This document shows positions 33,541-44,113 of a DNA stretch of 64,000 nt, piece by piece. How positions within the stretch are numbered: position 1 is the first letter of the stretch; the number at the start of each line of letters is the position of its first letter. The stretch covers positions 670,436,118-670,500,117 of the forward strand of contig CM060990.1 in the NCBI GenBank assembly GCA_030765065.1, read 5' to 3'. The notes under the pieces are model-generated. The model saw only the letters and a program-made list of their open reading frames with translations. It searched no databases and was not told the origin of the DNA. This DNA comes from Deroplatys truncata. Taxonomy: Eukaryota > Arthropoda > Insecta > Mantodea > Mantidae. Both the position numbers and the translations under genes were made by a program.

Positions 33541-35804
33541 AAGTATTCCGATTTTGCAGTAAATGAGTTTACACAAATATCTATTCTATCAAATTTTTTA
33601 TATTAACCCCTAATTATTGTTGAAAAATTATGACTTTTTATATTCTCCAAAATTCTTGATTTTTCATAGGTTAATAGTTTATTTTGCTTAGTTGGAGCCT
33701 TATTTTAAAAACTTACTTGGTAACTCCATTTAATGTACTTTTGAGAGAAAGTACAACAACTTTGAAATAAAGCAGGAAAAAATTGCTTCGTGTGGGGCAT
33801 TTTGAATAAGGAAAAAATGCTGAAAAAGTTTTGCGAGAAAATAAAGGTTTAAAGTCGGGCGTGCTTATTAATAACCATGTTCTTGTCCATTTATACCTTC
33901 AGTTAAGTAGTATTTTAAATGTGCCTAGTGGAAAAAAATATTTTATTCAAGCTTAGAATATTATTGCTTTAGGTACATATTATTAAAAATGTAATTTTCT
34001 AATTTTTGTACAATTTTTGGTCAAATTTCACAGATGCATTACCTTAAATGTGTGTTTATGTAGGTGAGCGTATGCATGAGAGGAGAGGGAGAGCAAAACT
34101 AGTTCATTATAAGGGAAGATTAAAATCCCTGTCCCGCAAAAATTAAATTAGACCTACTAAATTCAAGACCTATTATCTCAAACTAGTTAAGATATCATAC
34201 TTAAAAGTTTTACAGCATATAGATGAATGTCTTCTTAGAACACTGATCCACTAATTAGATATAATAAATTTGTTTATCAAGGAAGAGACCAGTGTTTTCT
34301 TAATTATACCATCCGTTGATTAAAATCTATCAGCAAGAATTATTTTAAAAAATAACCAACCACGTTATTAACACCAAAGTGGATCCACTACAGCACTTAT
34401 AGACTTTATCATCCTAGAACTTAAAACTGCCTTCAGAAGTGTTCTGAGAAAAAGGTAATTTGCAAAGAAGCTGCACACAGAAGCTGCTGTAGCAGGAAAA
34501 CGTTGTTCCTCTGGTTGATGTCCTCTGCTGCAGTGTGCTTGTCTCCGGCTATTGCTGCTCGTCGGCTGCTGTATTCTCCATTAGTAATCAATTACCTATC
34601 CAACTAATTTCACGCTTCTCAGGGTTTTTCGCAGGTGAGGCGAATTAAAATACACTGCATTTCCCTTAAAAATGTGGTTTAATCAAATACTAATGGGCGG
34701 GTAGCTTTTCCCATTACAACAATTCCCACCATTATAATAAATTAGAAGCCTAGTCTAACTGGACACGCTTCCCACCCCAATGCACACACGTGCATCTGTC
34801 GTCCAGGGAGTATCACTGTGTGTCAACGAGATTCTGTAAGAGAGTAAAATCTGGGGCTCTCTTTCCTCTTTTATACCTAAACCTAATGACGCTTACCTTC
34901 GCGCCTCAAAATGTAACGACGTTTCTAATTGGTCCTCAGACCGCGTTACTTTATTATATATAAGAATATTCTGCTTCAAAAGATTTCGCATACGCGTCCC
35001 ACTAACGCGCCCGGAAGCAGATTCAATATCTCTGTCTCTTTCCATTCTATATCTGTCTCATTCTATTTCTCCTAATTGTTTACAGTTCCTTGCTCATTAG
35101 CTTGGTGAAAGATGGGCTCTACCTAGAATTATCTTGGTTGTTAAATATTCTAACATATTTCTTGGTGAATTATATTATTATGTACAATTGTTGTTTGATA
35201 TTGATTTATATGACTATATGTGTGGGTGTGGGTGTTATATATCCCCTTTCACTGCCATACTTAACAGTAGTACCAATTTGTGGAGAAAAACTCTCCCTTA
35301 AGAACAGGCAATCCCTACTCCAAAGTATGTAGGAGTTAAGATTTATTTTTCTGTAAAGTTGTGCAGAATTCATAGTACAAAATGACAGATAAACATATCA
35401 GCATTTTTTCTCTAAAACTATTAGATACTTGTTCGCACAAACAGTTTGATAGCCAAAACCTATGTAAACAATCGATTGGTGGTGTTTCCATCTTCCGGAA
35501 CACTCGTGGTCAGTTTTGAGATTCTAAATAGGAACATGGGTTGTTTAAACCAGTAAAATTCTACCTTGCTTATCAGAATTGGGAAGTCTAACCAGCAACC
35601 ATGAGCAAAACTGTAATCAAGGTAAACAAAGAGTATATGAATTTTAAAGGGTTACGTTTAAGGTTCCCAATTTTAGTGATAGTGGGGTGCCTCTTGAGGA
35701 AATGTCTTTTGTCGCTGTAGTTACTTCCTGAAATGATAAACCTTTGTTGTATCAATGAAAACAAATACGTGCATCCGAGGTAAACAATATACTCTCTCCC
35801 TAAA
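33541..35804. other. Unannotated stretch
   Basis: AT-rich to about 34.4 kb, then mixed composition with CTGCTG-rich bases at 34480-34570. I found no protein, RNA or repeat that I can name. Confidence 0.4.
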
Positions 35805-36062
35805 GACTGAGTGAGGTAGCGCGTGCGACTCGCATTTCTATGGTCCCGGGTTCGATATCCGGCGACCGCCCAGTCTGGCCCATGGGTTTCTCGTGGATTC
35901 CCCGGGTCGCTAGGCAATACTGGGGTGGTTCATCTTCTACCACGTCTCTCCTGCCCTTCATTTCCCGTACCCATCATCTTCCTTGTCATCCGTTTCAGAG
36001 TTGCAGAACCATCGACGGTGTTCGGCGGGTTGCGGCTTGGCGACGGCTGTGCATTTTGTGAA
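35805..36062 (+). mobile_element. SINE-B copy (5' part), fused to SINE-A
   Basis: tRNA-like head (GTGAGGTAGCGCGTGCGAC and GGTTCGATATCCGGC) with SINE-B landmarks CCGCCCAGTCTGG and CGGGTCGCTAGGCAATACTGG. It runs straight into SINE-A body sequence at about 36063 with no SINE-A head, so it is a chimera or a nested truncated insertion. Confidence 0.7.
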
Positions 36063-36300
36063 GGTTTTTTCCTTGGCATCGTTCAAACTCGGGCAATGGA
36101 TTTTTTCGGGCGTAAAAATCCTTATCATGGCTCCCTTAGGAAAGGAAGTAAAGCCGGTGGCCCCGTATCGTAGATTTACTGCACGTAAAAGAACCTCAAG
36201 CCTGATAAAGAGATCTCTGAGCAAAATTTCCGGTCTTTCACGTCCAATATAGAATGAGACGCTAAGGACCACAGCAGTTCAAGAGATCCATAAATGAAGC
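36063..36300 (+). mobile_element. SINE-A copy, head missing
   Basis: Begins in the body (TGGATTTTTTCGGGCGTAAA) and carries all downstream SINE-A landmarks including GTAGATTTACTGCACGTAAA, CTCTGAGCAAAATTTCCGG and TCCATAAATGAAG. Confidence 0.75.
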
Positions 36301-36589
36301 TCAAATTTTTAATAATATTCCTTTACGAAATAGTTCAACATAGAGGGGCATAGAGATGTAAGGATCATGCCATTGCCGACAGAGCTGTAAAAGTTCGCTG
36401 GACAATTGGGCCTGAAAAACTGCTTTTTTTCATTTTTGTATTGATTAAAATGCCTCGATCCCGGTAGTCTGTGTTAATATTAGTAGTTTTCCATAACACG
36501 CAGTGTAATACCTTGGAAATATTCAAAGTATTTCTTCTAATATGAACAAAGCAATTGGTCGCCCTGCTTTTTAAGAATACCATTTACAA

Positions 36590-36740
36590 AGCCTATTTGG
36601 GAGTAAATCTTAAAAAGTGCAATTAATAATTTCATCAATTAAAATTAAGTAGATAAAAAATTGCTTTCGTAAGAATCCATTACTAAATGATACAGGGTAG
36701 AGAAAGTCATGTGAATATAACATACAAGATGGTTTGTGTA
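36590..36740 (-). repeat. Dispersed repeat DR-1, distal end fragment
   Basis: Matches the right-hand end of the 20.6-21.4 kb copy: AAATTAAGTAGATAAAAAAT, then GGTAGAGAAAGTCATGTGAA. Only the end is present. Confidence 0.55.
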
Positions 36741-37034
36741 TGGGCTGACGCATGTACTTGGGAAAGTCTGCACATTTATTCATTGGCTCACTTAACAGGA
36801 AACCGTAGGGAAGAAAACACATTTGGGAATTAAGTAAAAGGATTTTTTTCACCCAACTACAATAGACTACCGCTGCTACTAATAGAGTGAGCCAAAAGAC
36901 TCCGAACCGCCTGCGCGGTGTTTTACCTGTCCGCGTCCTCGGCGCTCGTTGCCGTCTGCCACTATCATAGAAAAGCACGGATGAAACCATACAACATTTT
37001 CTAAAATTACTTTTAAAGGCTTTACTTACCAACT

Positions 37035-37205
37035 TTACAAAAGGAGATGCTGAAACTGGCCATCGTCGTTGTCCATACATTTTTTACAACTCTTTAGGAA
37101 GCTATCCATCACTCGCTGTAGCTCACGCTGAGAAATTTCCTGGTGGATATTTTGTTTTAGTTCTTCCAGGGTGTGTGGGTTTGTCTTGTACACTTTATGC
37201 TTTGT
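37035..37205 (-). pseudogene. Mariner-like transposase C-terminus (inverted copy)
   Basis: Minus-strand sequence KHKVYKTNPHTLEELKQNI, then HQEISQRELQRVMDSFLK and ending GQFQHLLL, matches the end of mariner/Tc1-type transposases (the K-VY...PRTLEELK-NI pattern). The open frame extends to 37319, but the part upstream of about 37205 is unrelated sequence. It overlaps the left inverted repeat. No catalytic residues are present. Confidence 0.8.
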
Positions 37206-37437
37206 TACCCCGGAGGGGTATTTTATGAACAATATTACCGGCTGCGCGGTGTTTTTCCACTGGGCGTGAGGAAATATGATAAAAGCATGATAACGCACTG
37301 CTGCTATAAACAAAGTCACGCTGTTGTGGATTTGCTTTGCAGTGTGAAGTGCAGTTTTGAGTTGACGGTGATGTGATGTAGTTCAGTTATTACGAGTTAT
37401 TTATTGTTTTGTCCTGTACTTAGTCACAAAGTATATT

Positions 37438-37840
37438 ATGGCTCAGTATATGTGTTCTACTCTAGAGTGTATTTATTTATGATTCGTATGTGTTAACTCG
37501 GTCAGCTCGCCAAGTGAAAGTACGATTTGCAGAAAGATTTCCAGATGTAAAAGTTCCAGGCCGTACAACAATCCATGAGCTTTACAGTAAATTTCAGGCC
37601 ACAGGAAGTGTTCAACCTAAGAAAGCTAAAAGACGGCGTTCGATTCTTACCGAAGAAACATTAGACGACATCGGTCATCGTTTGGAAAATTCCCCCCAAA
37701 AATTCCATGAAGGACAGTTTCCTAAAGACGTGCCAAAAATGTATGGACAACGACGGTGGTCAGTTTCAGCATCTCCTTTCATAAAGTTGGTAAGTTTTAA
37801 AAATGTAGTATGGTTTCATCCGCGCCTTTCTATGATAGCC
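37438..37840 (+). pseudogene. Mariner-like transposase N-terminus joined to the C-terminal end
   Basis: The N-terminal DNA-binding helix-turn-helix region is readable: MAQY start at 37438, a frameshift near 37465, then RQVKVRFAERFPDVKVPG, TTIHELYSKFQATGS and RRRSILTEETLDDIGHRLE. Near 37705 the sequence jumps, with another frameshift, to KDSFLKTCQKCMDNDGGQFQ and a stop near 37785, the natural C-terminus. Roughly the central two thirds, including all three catalytic acidic residues, are lost. The open frame that continues past 37740 as a basic peptide is the wrong frame. Confidence 0.8.
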
Positions 37841-38914
37841 CTAGACGGCAACGAGCGCCGAGGACGCGGACAGAAAAAACACCGCACAGGCGGTTCGGAG
37901 TCTTTTGGCTCATCCTGTATTATACCATGTTTACTAAAACACAATGCCTACATGATGAAACCCTTGGGTTTTAAGGAAGCCATTTTGCAGCAAGTTCTCG
38001 AATGTGCTTCTGGATGATTGGCATGTTGTGCGGAAGTAATTTTACCAGCACTCAACTAATGTTTTACATCGTCTTGAAGTTTATCGATTAATGTGACGCA
38101 TTAAGCAGACAGTACCTTATTGGTTATTACCTTCACAAGTTCTGCAGTTGATCTTGTAATAGTCCTTAGTCTACAAGGACGGTATCCCAATTGAACAGAC
38201 GCGGTTTCTTTCTAAATCTCTGTGTATATATCTGTTTTTGATTGATAAAAACCATGGTAAAAGTCATTCCGCTAGCTTCTCGACGTGAATTTCTGCAAAA
38301 CAGAACTGATTTCACGGAAGACTTGTAGTGATTGTTTATGAAGGATAGGGATGAAAAATACATTCTTACAGTTCTTCGGGGATTCTTAATTTTAACACCT
38401 TGTTTGTTTGCCTTTATGATAATATCAGAGTTGTTAAAACTGTATAAGAAAGAGTTAGGTAAAGTATTTTACTTAAGCTTAAGGCATGTTGCATCTCTTC
38501 AAACAAGGTGGCTGACCTAATCTGGATGGGCGACGTCGCCTAGGTTTAAAATCATTGATTAATATTGATTGATAGCCAAAATGCATCTCAAAGTGCCTAA
38601 GACGAGGTAAACATGACGTCATAATATGTGCATCATGCTCTAATTCCCTGTATAACGATATTTCAACAAAAAAGGGACCAAAGAAGAACCTCCACATTTT
38701 TCAGGTTATCTTTGCAAAGGCTTCACCTTTCTAGCCTCAGTTTATTCATGCAGTGCTTTTCCGTGAATCTAAATGTGTTATTTGACTGGTGGTGTCATCT
38801 GGCCCGTTATGGAAATAATACCAGCATCCCATTTATGCTGATGTTACTTACATGCAACCAGCAGCGTTTCTGCGATTGGTGACTTCAAATCTCGCTTAGT
38901 CTTATTGCCAACTA

Positions 38915-39330
38915 GTGGGATGACTCCGTGGTAATGGGTGAGACTCACATTTGGGACGTCTCGGATTTGATTCCCATCGACCGCCCACTCTGATCTTTGC
39001 TTTTCGTGGTATTCCCTGGTCGGTAGGCGAATGATGCTGTGGTTTCTCATGTACCACGACTTCGTTTACATCATTTCCCATTTTCCTTTTCGTGTTTAAG
39101 GTGTGCTCTAGGTTTCGTCGCGTAGGGTGGTGCCGGAATGATGGTGTGGATGCATGCTCAAAGGAAAGAGCATTCCTCGTGAACAATAAATGACTGGTTG
39201 TTTAAAGGAGCATCCATCGCCCTCTCTGGGCAGGTCCAGTAGTGGGACAGGTCTTGCAGCCAGGAACAGTCAGGGGCTTCCGCGCGTCTCTGTGGTCTGT
39301 CTGCCTGCCTGCGACATGTAGCCTACTGAG
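38915..39330 (+). mobile_element. SINE-B copy that seeds the 100-bp tandem array
   Basis: tRNA-like head (GATGACTCCGTGGTAATGG and GGATTTGATTCCC), the landmarks CCGCCCACTCTGATC and GGTCGGTAGGCGAATGATG, and the same middle as the 25.4-kb copy (GTGTGCTCTAGGTTTCG, then CAGTCAGGGGCTTCC). Its 3' tail continues without a break into the tandem array. Confidence 0.8.
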
Positions 39331-41245
39331 GGTCCTTTTCTTTATCCCTTCCTTTATATCAGGTGGTAGCTGCCAATGATCCCTCTTAGATCGCAGTACG
39401 TGAGGTATTCCTCTCCGTTGTATACCCTATGGTTCCTTCACTTCATCCCTCCCTCCATGAGGTGGTAGCAGCTATAGATCTCTCTTAGGTCGCAGTGCGC
39501 GTGGTGTCCCTCTTTGATATATACCCTATGTTTCCTTCACTTCATCCCTTCCTCCTAGGAGGTGGTAGCAGTTATAGATCTCTCTTAGGTCGCAGTGCGC
39601 GAGGTGTCTCTCTTTGTTATATATCCTATGGTTTCTTCACTTCATCCCTCCCTCCTAGGTGGTGGTAACTGCCATATATCTCTCTTAGGTCGCAGTGCGC
39701 GAGGTGTCTCTCTTTGTTATATACCCTATGGTTCCTTCACTTCATCCCTCCCTCCTAGGAGGTGGTAGCAGCTATAGATCTCTCTTAGGTCGCAGTGGGC
39801 AAGGTGTCTCTCTCTGTTATATACCCTATGGTTCCTTCACTTCATCCCTCCCTCCTGAGAGGTGGTAGCAGGTATAGATCTCTCTTAGGTCGCAGTATGC
39901 GAGGTGTCCCTCTCTGTTGTATACCCTATAGTTCATTCACTTCATCCCTCCCTCCTGAGAGGTGGTAGCAGGTATAGATCTCGCTTAGGTCGCAGTATGC
40001 GAGGTGTCCCTCTATGTTGTATACCCTATAGTTCATTCACTTCATCCCTCCCTCCTGAGAGGTGGTAGCAGGTATAGATCTCTCTTAGATCGCAGTGCGC
40101 GAGGTGTTTCACTCTCTGTTTGTATATCCTATAGTTCTTTCACTTCATCCCTCCCTCCTGAGAGGTGGTAGCAGGTATAGACATCTCTTAGATCGCAGTG
40201 CGCGAGGTGTTTCACTCTCTGTTGTATACCCTATAGTTCTTTCACTTCATCCCTCTCTCCTGTGAGGTGGTAGCAGCTATAGATCTCTCTTAGGTCGTAG
40301 TGCGCGTGGTGTCCCTCTCTGTTGTATACCCTATGGTTCCTTCACTTCATCCCTCCCTCCTAGGAGGTGGTAGCAGCTATAGATCTCTCTTAGGTCGTAG
40401 GGCGCGTGGTGTCCCTCTCTGTTGTATACCCTATGGTTCCTTCACTTCATCCCTGCCTCCTAGGAGGTGGTAGCAGCTATAGATCTCTCTTAGGTCGTAG
40501 TGCGCGTGGTGTCCCTCTCTGTTGTATACCCTATGGTTCCTTCACTTCATCCCTGCCTCCTAGGAGATGGTAGCAGCTATAGATCTCTCTTAGGTCGTAG
40601 TGCGCGTGGTGTCCCTCTCTGTTGTATACCCTATGGTTCCTTCACTTCATCCCTGCCTCCTAGGAGATGGTAGCAGCTATAGATCTCTCTTAGGTCGTAG
40701 TGCGCGTGGTGTCCCTCTCTGTTGTTTAACCTATGGTTCCTTCACTTCATCCCTGCCTCCTAGGAGATGGTAGCAGCTATAGATCTCTCTTAGGTCGTAG
40801 TGCGCGTGGTGTCCCTCTTTGTTATATACCCTATGGTTCCTTCACTTCATCCCTCCCTCCTAGGAGGTGGTAGCAGCTATAGATCTCTCTTAGGTCGTAG
40901 TGCGCGTGGTGTCCCTCTCTGTTGTATACCCTATGGTTCCTTCACTTCATCCCTGCCTCCTAGGAGATGGTAGCAGCTATAGATCTCTCTTAGGTCGCAG
41001 TGCGCGAGGTGTCTCTCTTTGTTATATACCCTATGGTTCCTTCACTTCATCCCTGCCTCCTAGGAGATGGTAGCAGCTATAGATCTCTCTTAGGTCGCAG
41101 TGCGCGAGGTGTCCCTCTCTGTTGTATACCCTATGGTTCCTTCACTTCATCCCTGCCTCCTAGGAGGTGGTAGCAGCTATAGATCTCTCTTAGGTCGCAG
41201 TGCGCGAGGTGTCCCTTTCTGTTGCATACCCTATAGTTTCTTCTA
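39330..41245 (+). repeat. Tandem array of about 19 units of 100 bp derived from the SINE-B tail
   Basis: The landmark GTTGTATACC (with variants) recurs at 39417, 39516, 39616, 39716, 39816, 39916, 40016, 40118, 40221 and then every 100 bases to 41221. Each unit reads CTTCACTTCATCCCTCCCTC, GGTGGTAGCAGC, ATAGATCTCTCTTAGGTCG, CAGTGCGCGAGGTGTCCC, TATACCC. The first unit is continuous with the SINE-B 3' end. Variants cluster by neighbour (CGTAG units at 40.3-40.9 kb; GAGAGGTGG units at 39.85-40.25 kb), suggesting local unequal exchange or block duplication. No coding role. Confidence 0.95.
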
Positions 41246-41821
41246 GGGATGGGACCTCGATACTCGGTGGTATCCAAGTAGGTCTAATAGTTTGACAGAC
41301 CTTTGATAGTTTTAAATTTTTAAGTTTTGTATTATTAAAAGTTGTTACGTTTAAGTCTATGCTAGATAAGAAATGAAAGGAGTTGAGACTTCACGTTATA
41401 GCCTCGCACGTGTCTTCAAAGAGTTGCCGGACTATAATTCTTGATACACCTTTACTGTGATCAATGTAATACCCCATAGACTATTGTGTCTAAATGAAAT
41501 AATGCAAAACAATGCTGGAAGGGAATAGAGGTTCTCATGTAACATGTGGTGCTAACTGAATTCTGAATGAAGCTGATTTAGCTGGCGCACTAAATCACGT
41601 CTCTGTAACAGCCTGGCTTGGTAACTCCAGCAGAAACAAATAGAAGCTTATGAAGTGAAATAATACAGCGTATGAAAATATGTGTTCTTTCATGAATGCT
41701 CGTTTTCTTAAACAAAAATCTTTGTTTCCTTCATATCCCATATATTACTTCTTTGATTTCTCTTCAAATGATTTAATTGTGTTTAATATACCTTTGTATT
41801 AAACATGTTATATACTAATGC

Positions 41822-42960
41822 ACGAGGGCTATCCGAGAGTTACCCGACTTGAGAAAGAAAACACAAAAATGTTGGAAAAAGGCATCTTTATTTCTCTATA
41901 TAGTCTCCTTTCAGCTCGATACACTTTTCCCACCGGTGTTCAATAGCTTCGATACCCTGTTTATAGTGAGAGCCATCGAGTTCTGCAAAATATCCATCAA
42001 CTGCAGACTCTTCACTATTGGTAAATATTTTAGCACAAAGCTATTTCTTCAACTTTGGAAATAGAAAATAACCAGAGGGGGCTAAATCTGACGAATAGGG
42101 TACATGAGGAAGCAATTCGAACTTAAAATCATTGAATTTGGCCATGGCGATAAGGAATGTGTGAACTGGTGCATTGTCTTGATGAAACAAAGTTTCTTTT
42201 CCAGTAAATGCGGCCGTTTTTGCTTGATTTTATCATTCAATAATTATGCATAACATTTGCCATTGATTGATTTTCCTTTTTGAAGATAAACAATGAAAAT
42301 TATTCACTCACATTCCAAAAAACTGAAGCCATGTACTTGCCTGCAAATGGAACTTCTTGGGTGCCATTCTCCCCTTTCAATCCACTGTTTTGACTGTTCC
42401 TTCGTCTCAGTTGTGAAGTGATGGACTCATGTTTCATCCATGGCTATGAATCAACACAGCAACTCGGCTTTATTGCAGCAAAACATCGCCAAACACTCGA
42501 CTGAAACTAATGATGCTGTTTTATCATGTTTAAATTTTCAGTCAGCATGCGATGTACAGCACTTTTTGAAATGCCTACGATGTCTGCTAGCTCGCGCACT
42601 TTCAGCCGATGATCATCCAATACCATTTTGTGGATTCTCTTCACAATTTCTGGCGTAGTCACTTCATTTGGCCGACCACTGCGATGATCATCTTGGCAGC
42701 ACCTACGGCCTCACTTAAACTTGACACCCAATATTTTACTGTTGTAAACAAAGGAGCAGACTCTCCCAGAGTAGAATCTAGCTCAGCTTTAATATTAGTT
42801 GGACTAAGACCTTTTAAATGAAAGTATTGTATCACATAACGATGGCCAGTTTTATCCATGTTTACAAATTCGCTGAGAGCGTTCACTATTGATGGCTGCC
42901 AAACAATTACTAAACGACGTAGCATCATCAAACTTTAGACTTAAGCTTTATAAGGTTGGT
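41822..42960 (-). pseudogene. Mariner (DD34D-type) transposase, dead copy
   Basis: Cut-and-paste transposase of the mariner family on the minus strand. The N-terminus starts at ATG 42859 (MDKTGHRYVIQYF, then KGLSPTNIKAELDSTLGESA). It continues, across a frameshift near 42680, as DDHRSGRPNEVTTPEIVKRI and RELADIVGISKSAVHRML, the two helix-turn-helix motifs. The catalytic part is recognisable but frameshifted with stops: HHFTTETKEQSKQW, HQDNAPVHT (second Asp present), then PYSSDLAPSGYFLF. In mariners this last motif is SPDLAPSDY, so the third catalytic Asp is Gly here (GGT at 42071-42073, read in reverse). The C-terminus ends near 41850 and CACGAGGGCTATCCGAGAG at 41822 may be its outer end. No matching right end was found. 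Confidence 0.88.
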
Positions 42961-43248
42961 ACTTTATACTCTAGTCATTTGCTTGAAACATCAACCACTA
43001 TCTATACATGAGGTAGGGTACATCTAGGACTGCCCTGGTATGAGAGTGGGTAGTAGGGAGGTTTAATCCACAAACTTGCTTTGTTTCCGAGTGCTACATG
43101 GCTAATTACTCAATACGAGTACCAGATGAAAAAGTACATATATGGCATTATCAAGAAAAAAAATTGCTGTCCACTGGAGAATGTCAAACAGGAATAATTT
43201 CGGAGTATCAGTATCGAGAAATAGTGGTATCGTCCCAGCACTACTTTC

Positions 43249-43340
43249 TCCTGAGAGGTGGTAGCCGCCATAAATCTCTCTTAGGTCACAGTGCGAGAGG
43301 TGTCCCTCTGTGTTGTATACCCTATACCCTTATACCTGGA
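43249..43340 (+). repeat. Solitary unit of the 100-bp SINE-B tail repeat
   Basis: GAGAGGTGGTAGCCGCC...CTCTCTTAGGTCACAG...TATACCCTATACC, one unit lying 2 kb beyond the end of the main array and separated from it by the mariner region. Confidence 0.85.
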
Positions 43341-43598
43341 TAAGGGTTTTCAATAGTTTTTTACTTTATCCTGAAAATAAAACCCTTGGGTAGCTCTCAG
43401 CTCCTATTTGAAAAAAATCATTAATCATCACAGTCATGTTCTTAGTGGGCCTAATATTTTCTAATGACCTTAACCAACCCTTTGCGTTCAAGATTCCTTA
43501 TACTTGTGATAAGACTTCTACTTATAATTGTATTCCCGATATGAGTAAGCATAAACAGTAAATCATTAAATACTTAATATATTGCGTTTTACTATATA

Positions 43599-44111
43599 CA
43601 GGGTGGACCATTTAAGTTGAGATTTGCAATATCTCCAAAACTTAGCCTTGTAGGAGGTTGTTTTTATGTTGTTTTCTCACGCCCCATAAAAAACTAAACA
43701 TTTGTATAAAACACTTTGCAATTGTTTTTACACCAACGTAAATAACGACAAAAATTCTGAATGGCTGTGCACGAAGAGCGCTGGTTGGACCATCCATGAA
43801 TGGTCATTTGAGGGTCCACTAAGAGTAGTTGGGAACCAACATTTCAAGGTTGGTAAGAACAATTGCAAGGTATTTTATAAACATTTGTTCAGTTTTTTAT
43901 GAGGAATGAGAAAACAACATACAAAACCTGGGTTCCCATTTAAAAAATTAAATTTACTCTAAAATGACCGTCATAACGTCCTCCAAACAAACACGACTAA
44001 TGGCATTTACTTTCTTTCATAATATCAAGCAACTTCTATTAAAGACATTTCTTTCTACAATGTCTAGTTTTGGAGATACTGTGCAGTCTCCAACTTAAAT
44101 GGCCCACCCTG
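43599..44111. mobile_element. MITE with terminal and inner inverted repeats
   Basis: The ends CAGGGTGGACCATTTAAGTT and, inverted, CAGGGTGGGCCATTTAAGTT are flanked by TA (43597-43598 and 44112-44113); TIRs reach about 45 bases with 'ATCTCCAAAAC' shared. A second pair of inverted repeats lies inside (about 43655-43740 against 43845-43930). At about 0.5 kb with no transposase it is non-autonomous and probably Tc1/mariner-related by its TA target. Confidence 0.8.
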
Positions 44112-44113
44112 TA

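Larger units (their letters stand above)
36883..37919. mobile_element. Rearranged mariner-like element with inverted 3' ends (MLE-1)
   Basis: About 1.04 kb bounded by long inverted repeats, 36885-37109 and 37709-37918. Each contains the outer TGAGCCAAAAGACTCCGAAC and about 25 codons of the transposase C-terminus, so both ends are copies of the element's 3' end facing outwards. Between them lie an extra piece of C-terminus on the minus strand, a relic resembling an inner TIR (about 37229-37260), and the N-terminus on the plus strand joined directly to the C-terminal end. The whole catalytic domain is deleted. It is non-autonomous; two functional 3' termini could still be mobilised by a related transposase (inference). 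Confidence 0.75.

Noticed and set aside
36610-37080. 156-codon minus-strand open frame
   Set aside because: Runs through the inverted repeat of the mariner-like element and DR-1 sequence in a non-transposase frame.
39330-41245. Regular 100-base repeat array considered as CRISPR-like
   Set aside because: The whole unit is repeated, there are no unique spacers, and it is continuous with a SINE tail in an insect-like genome.
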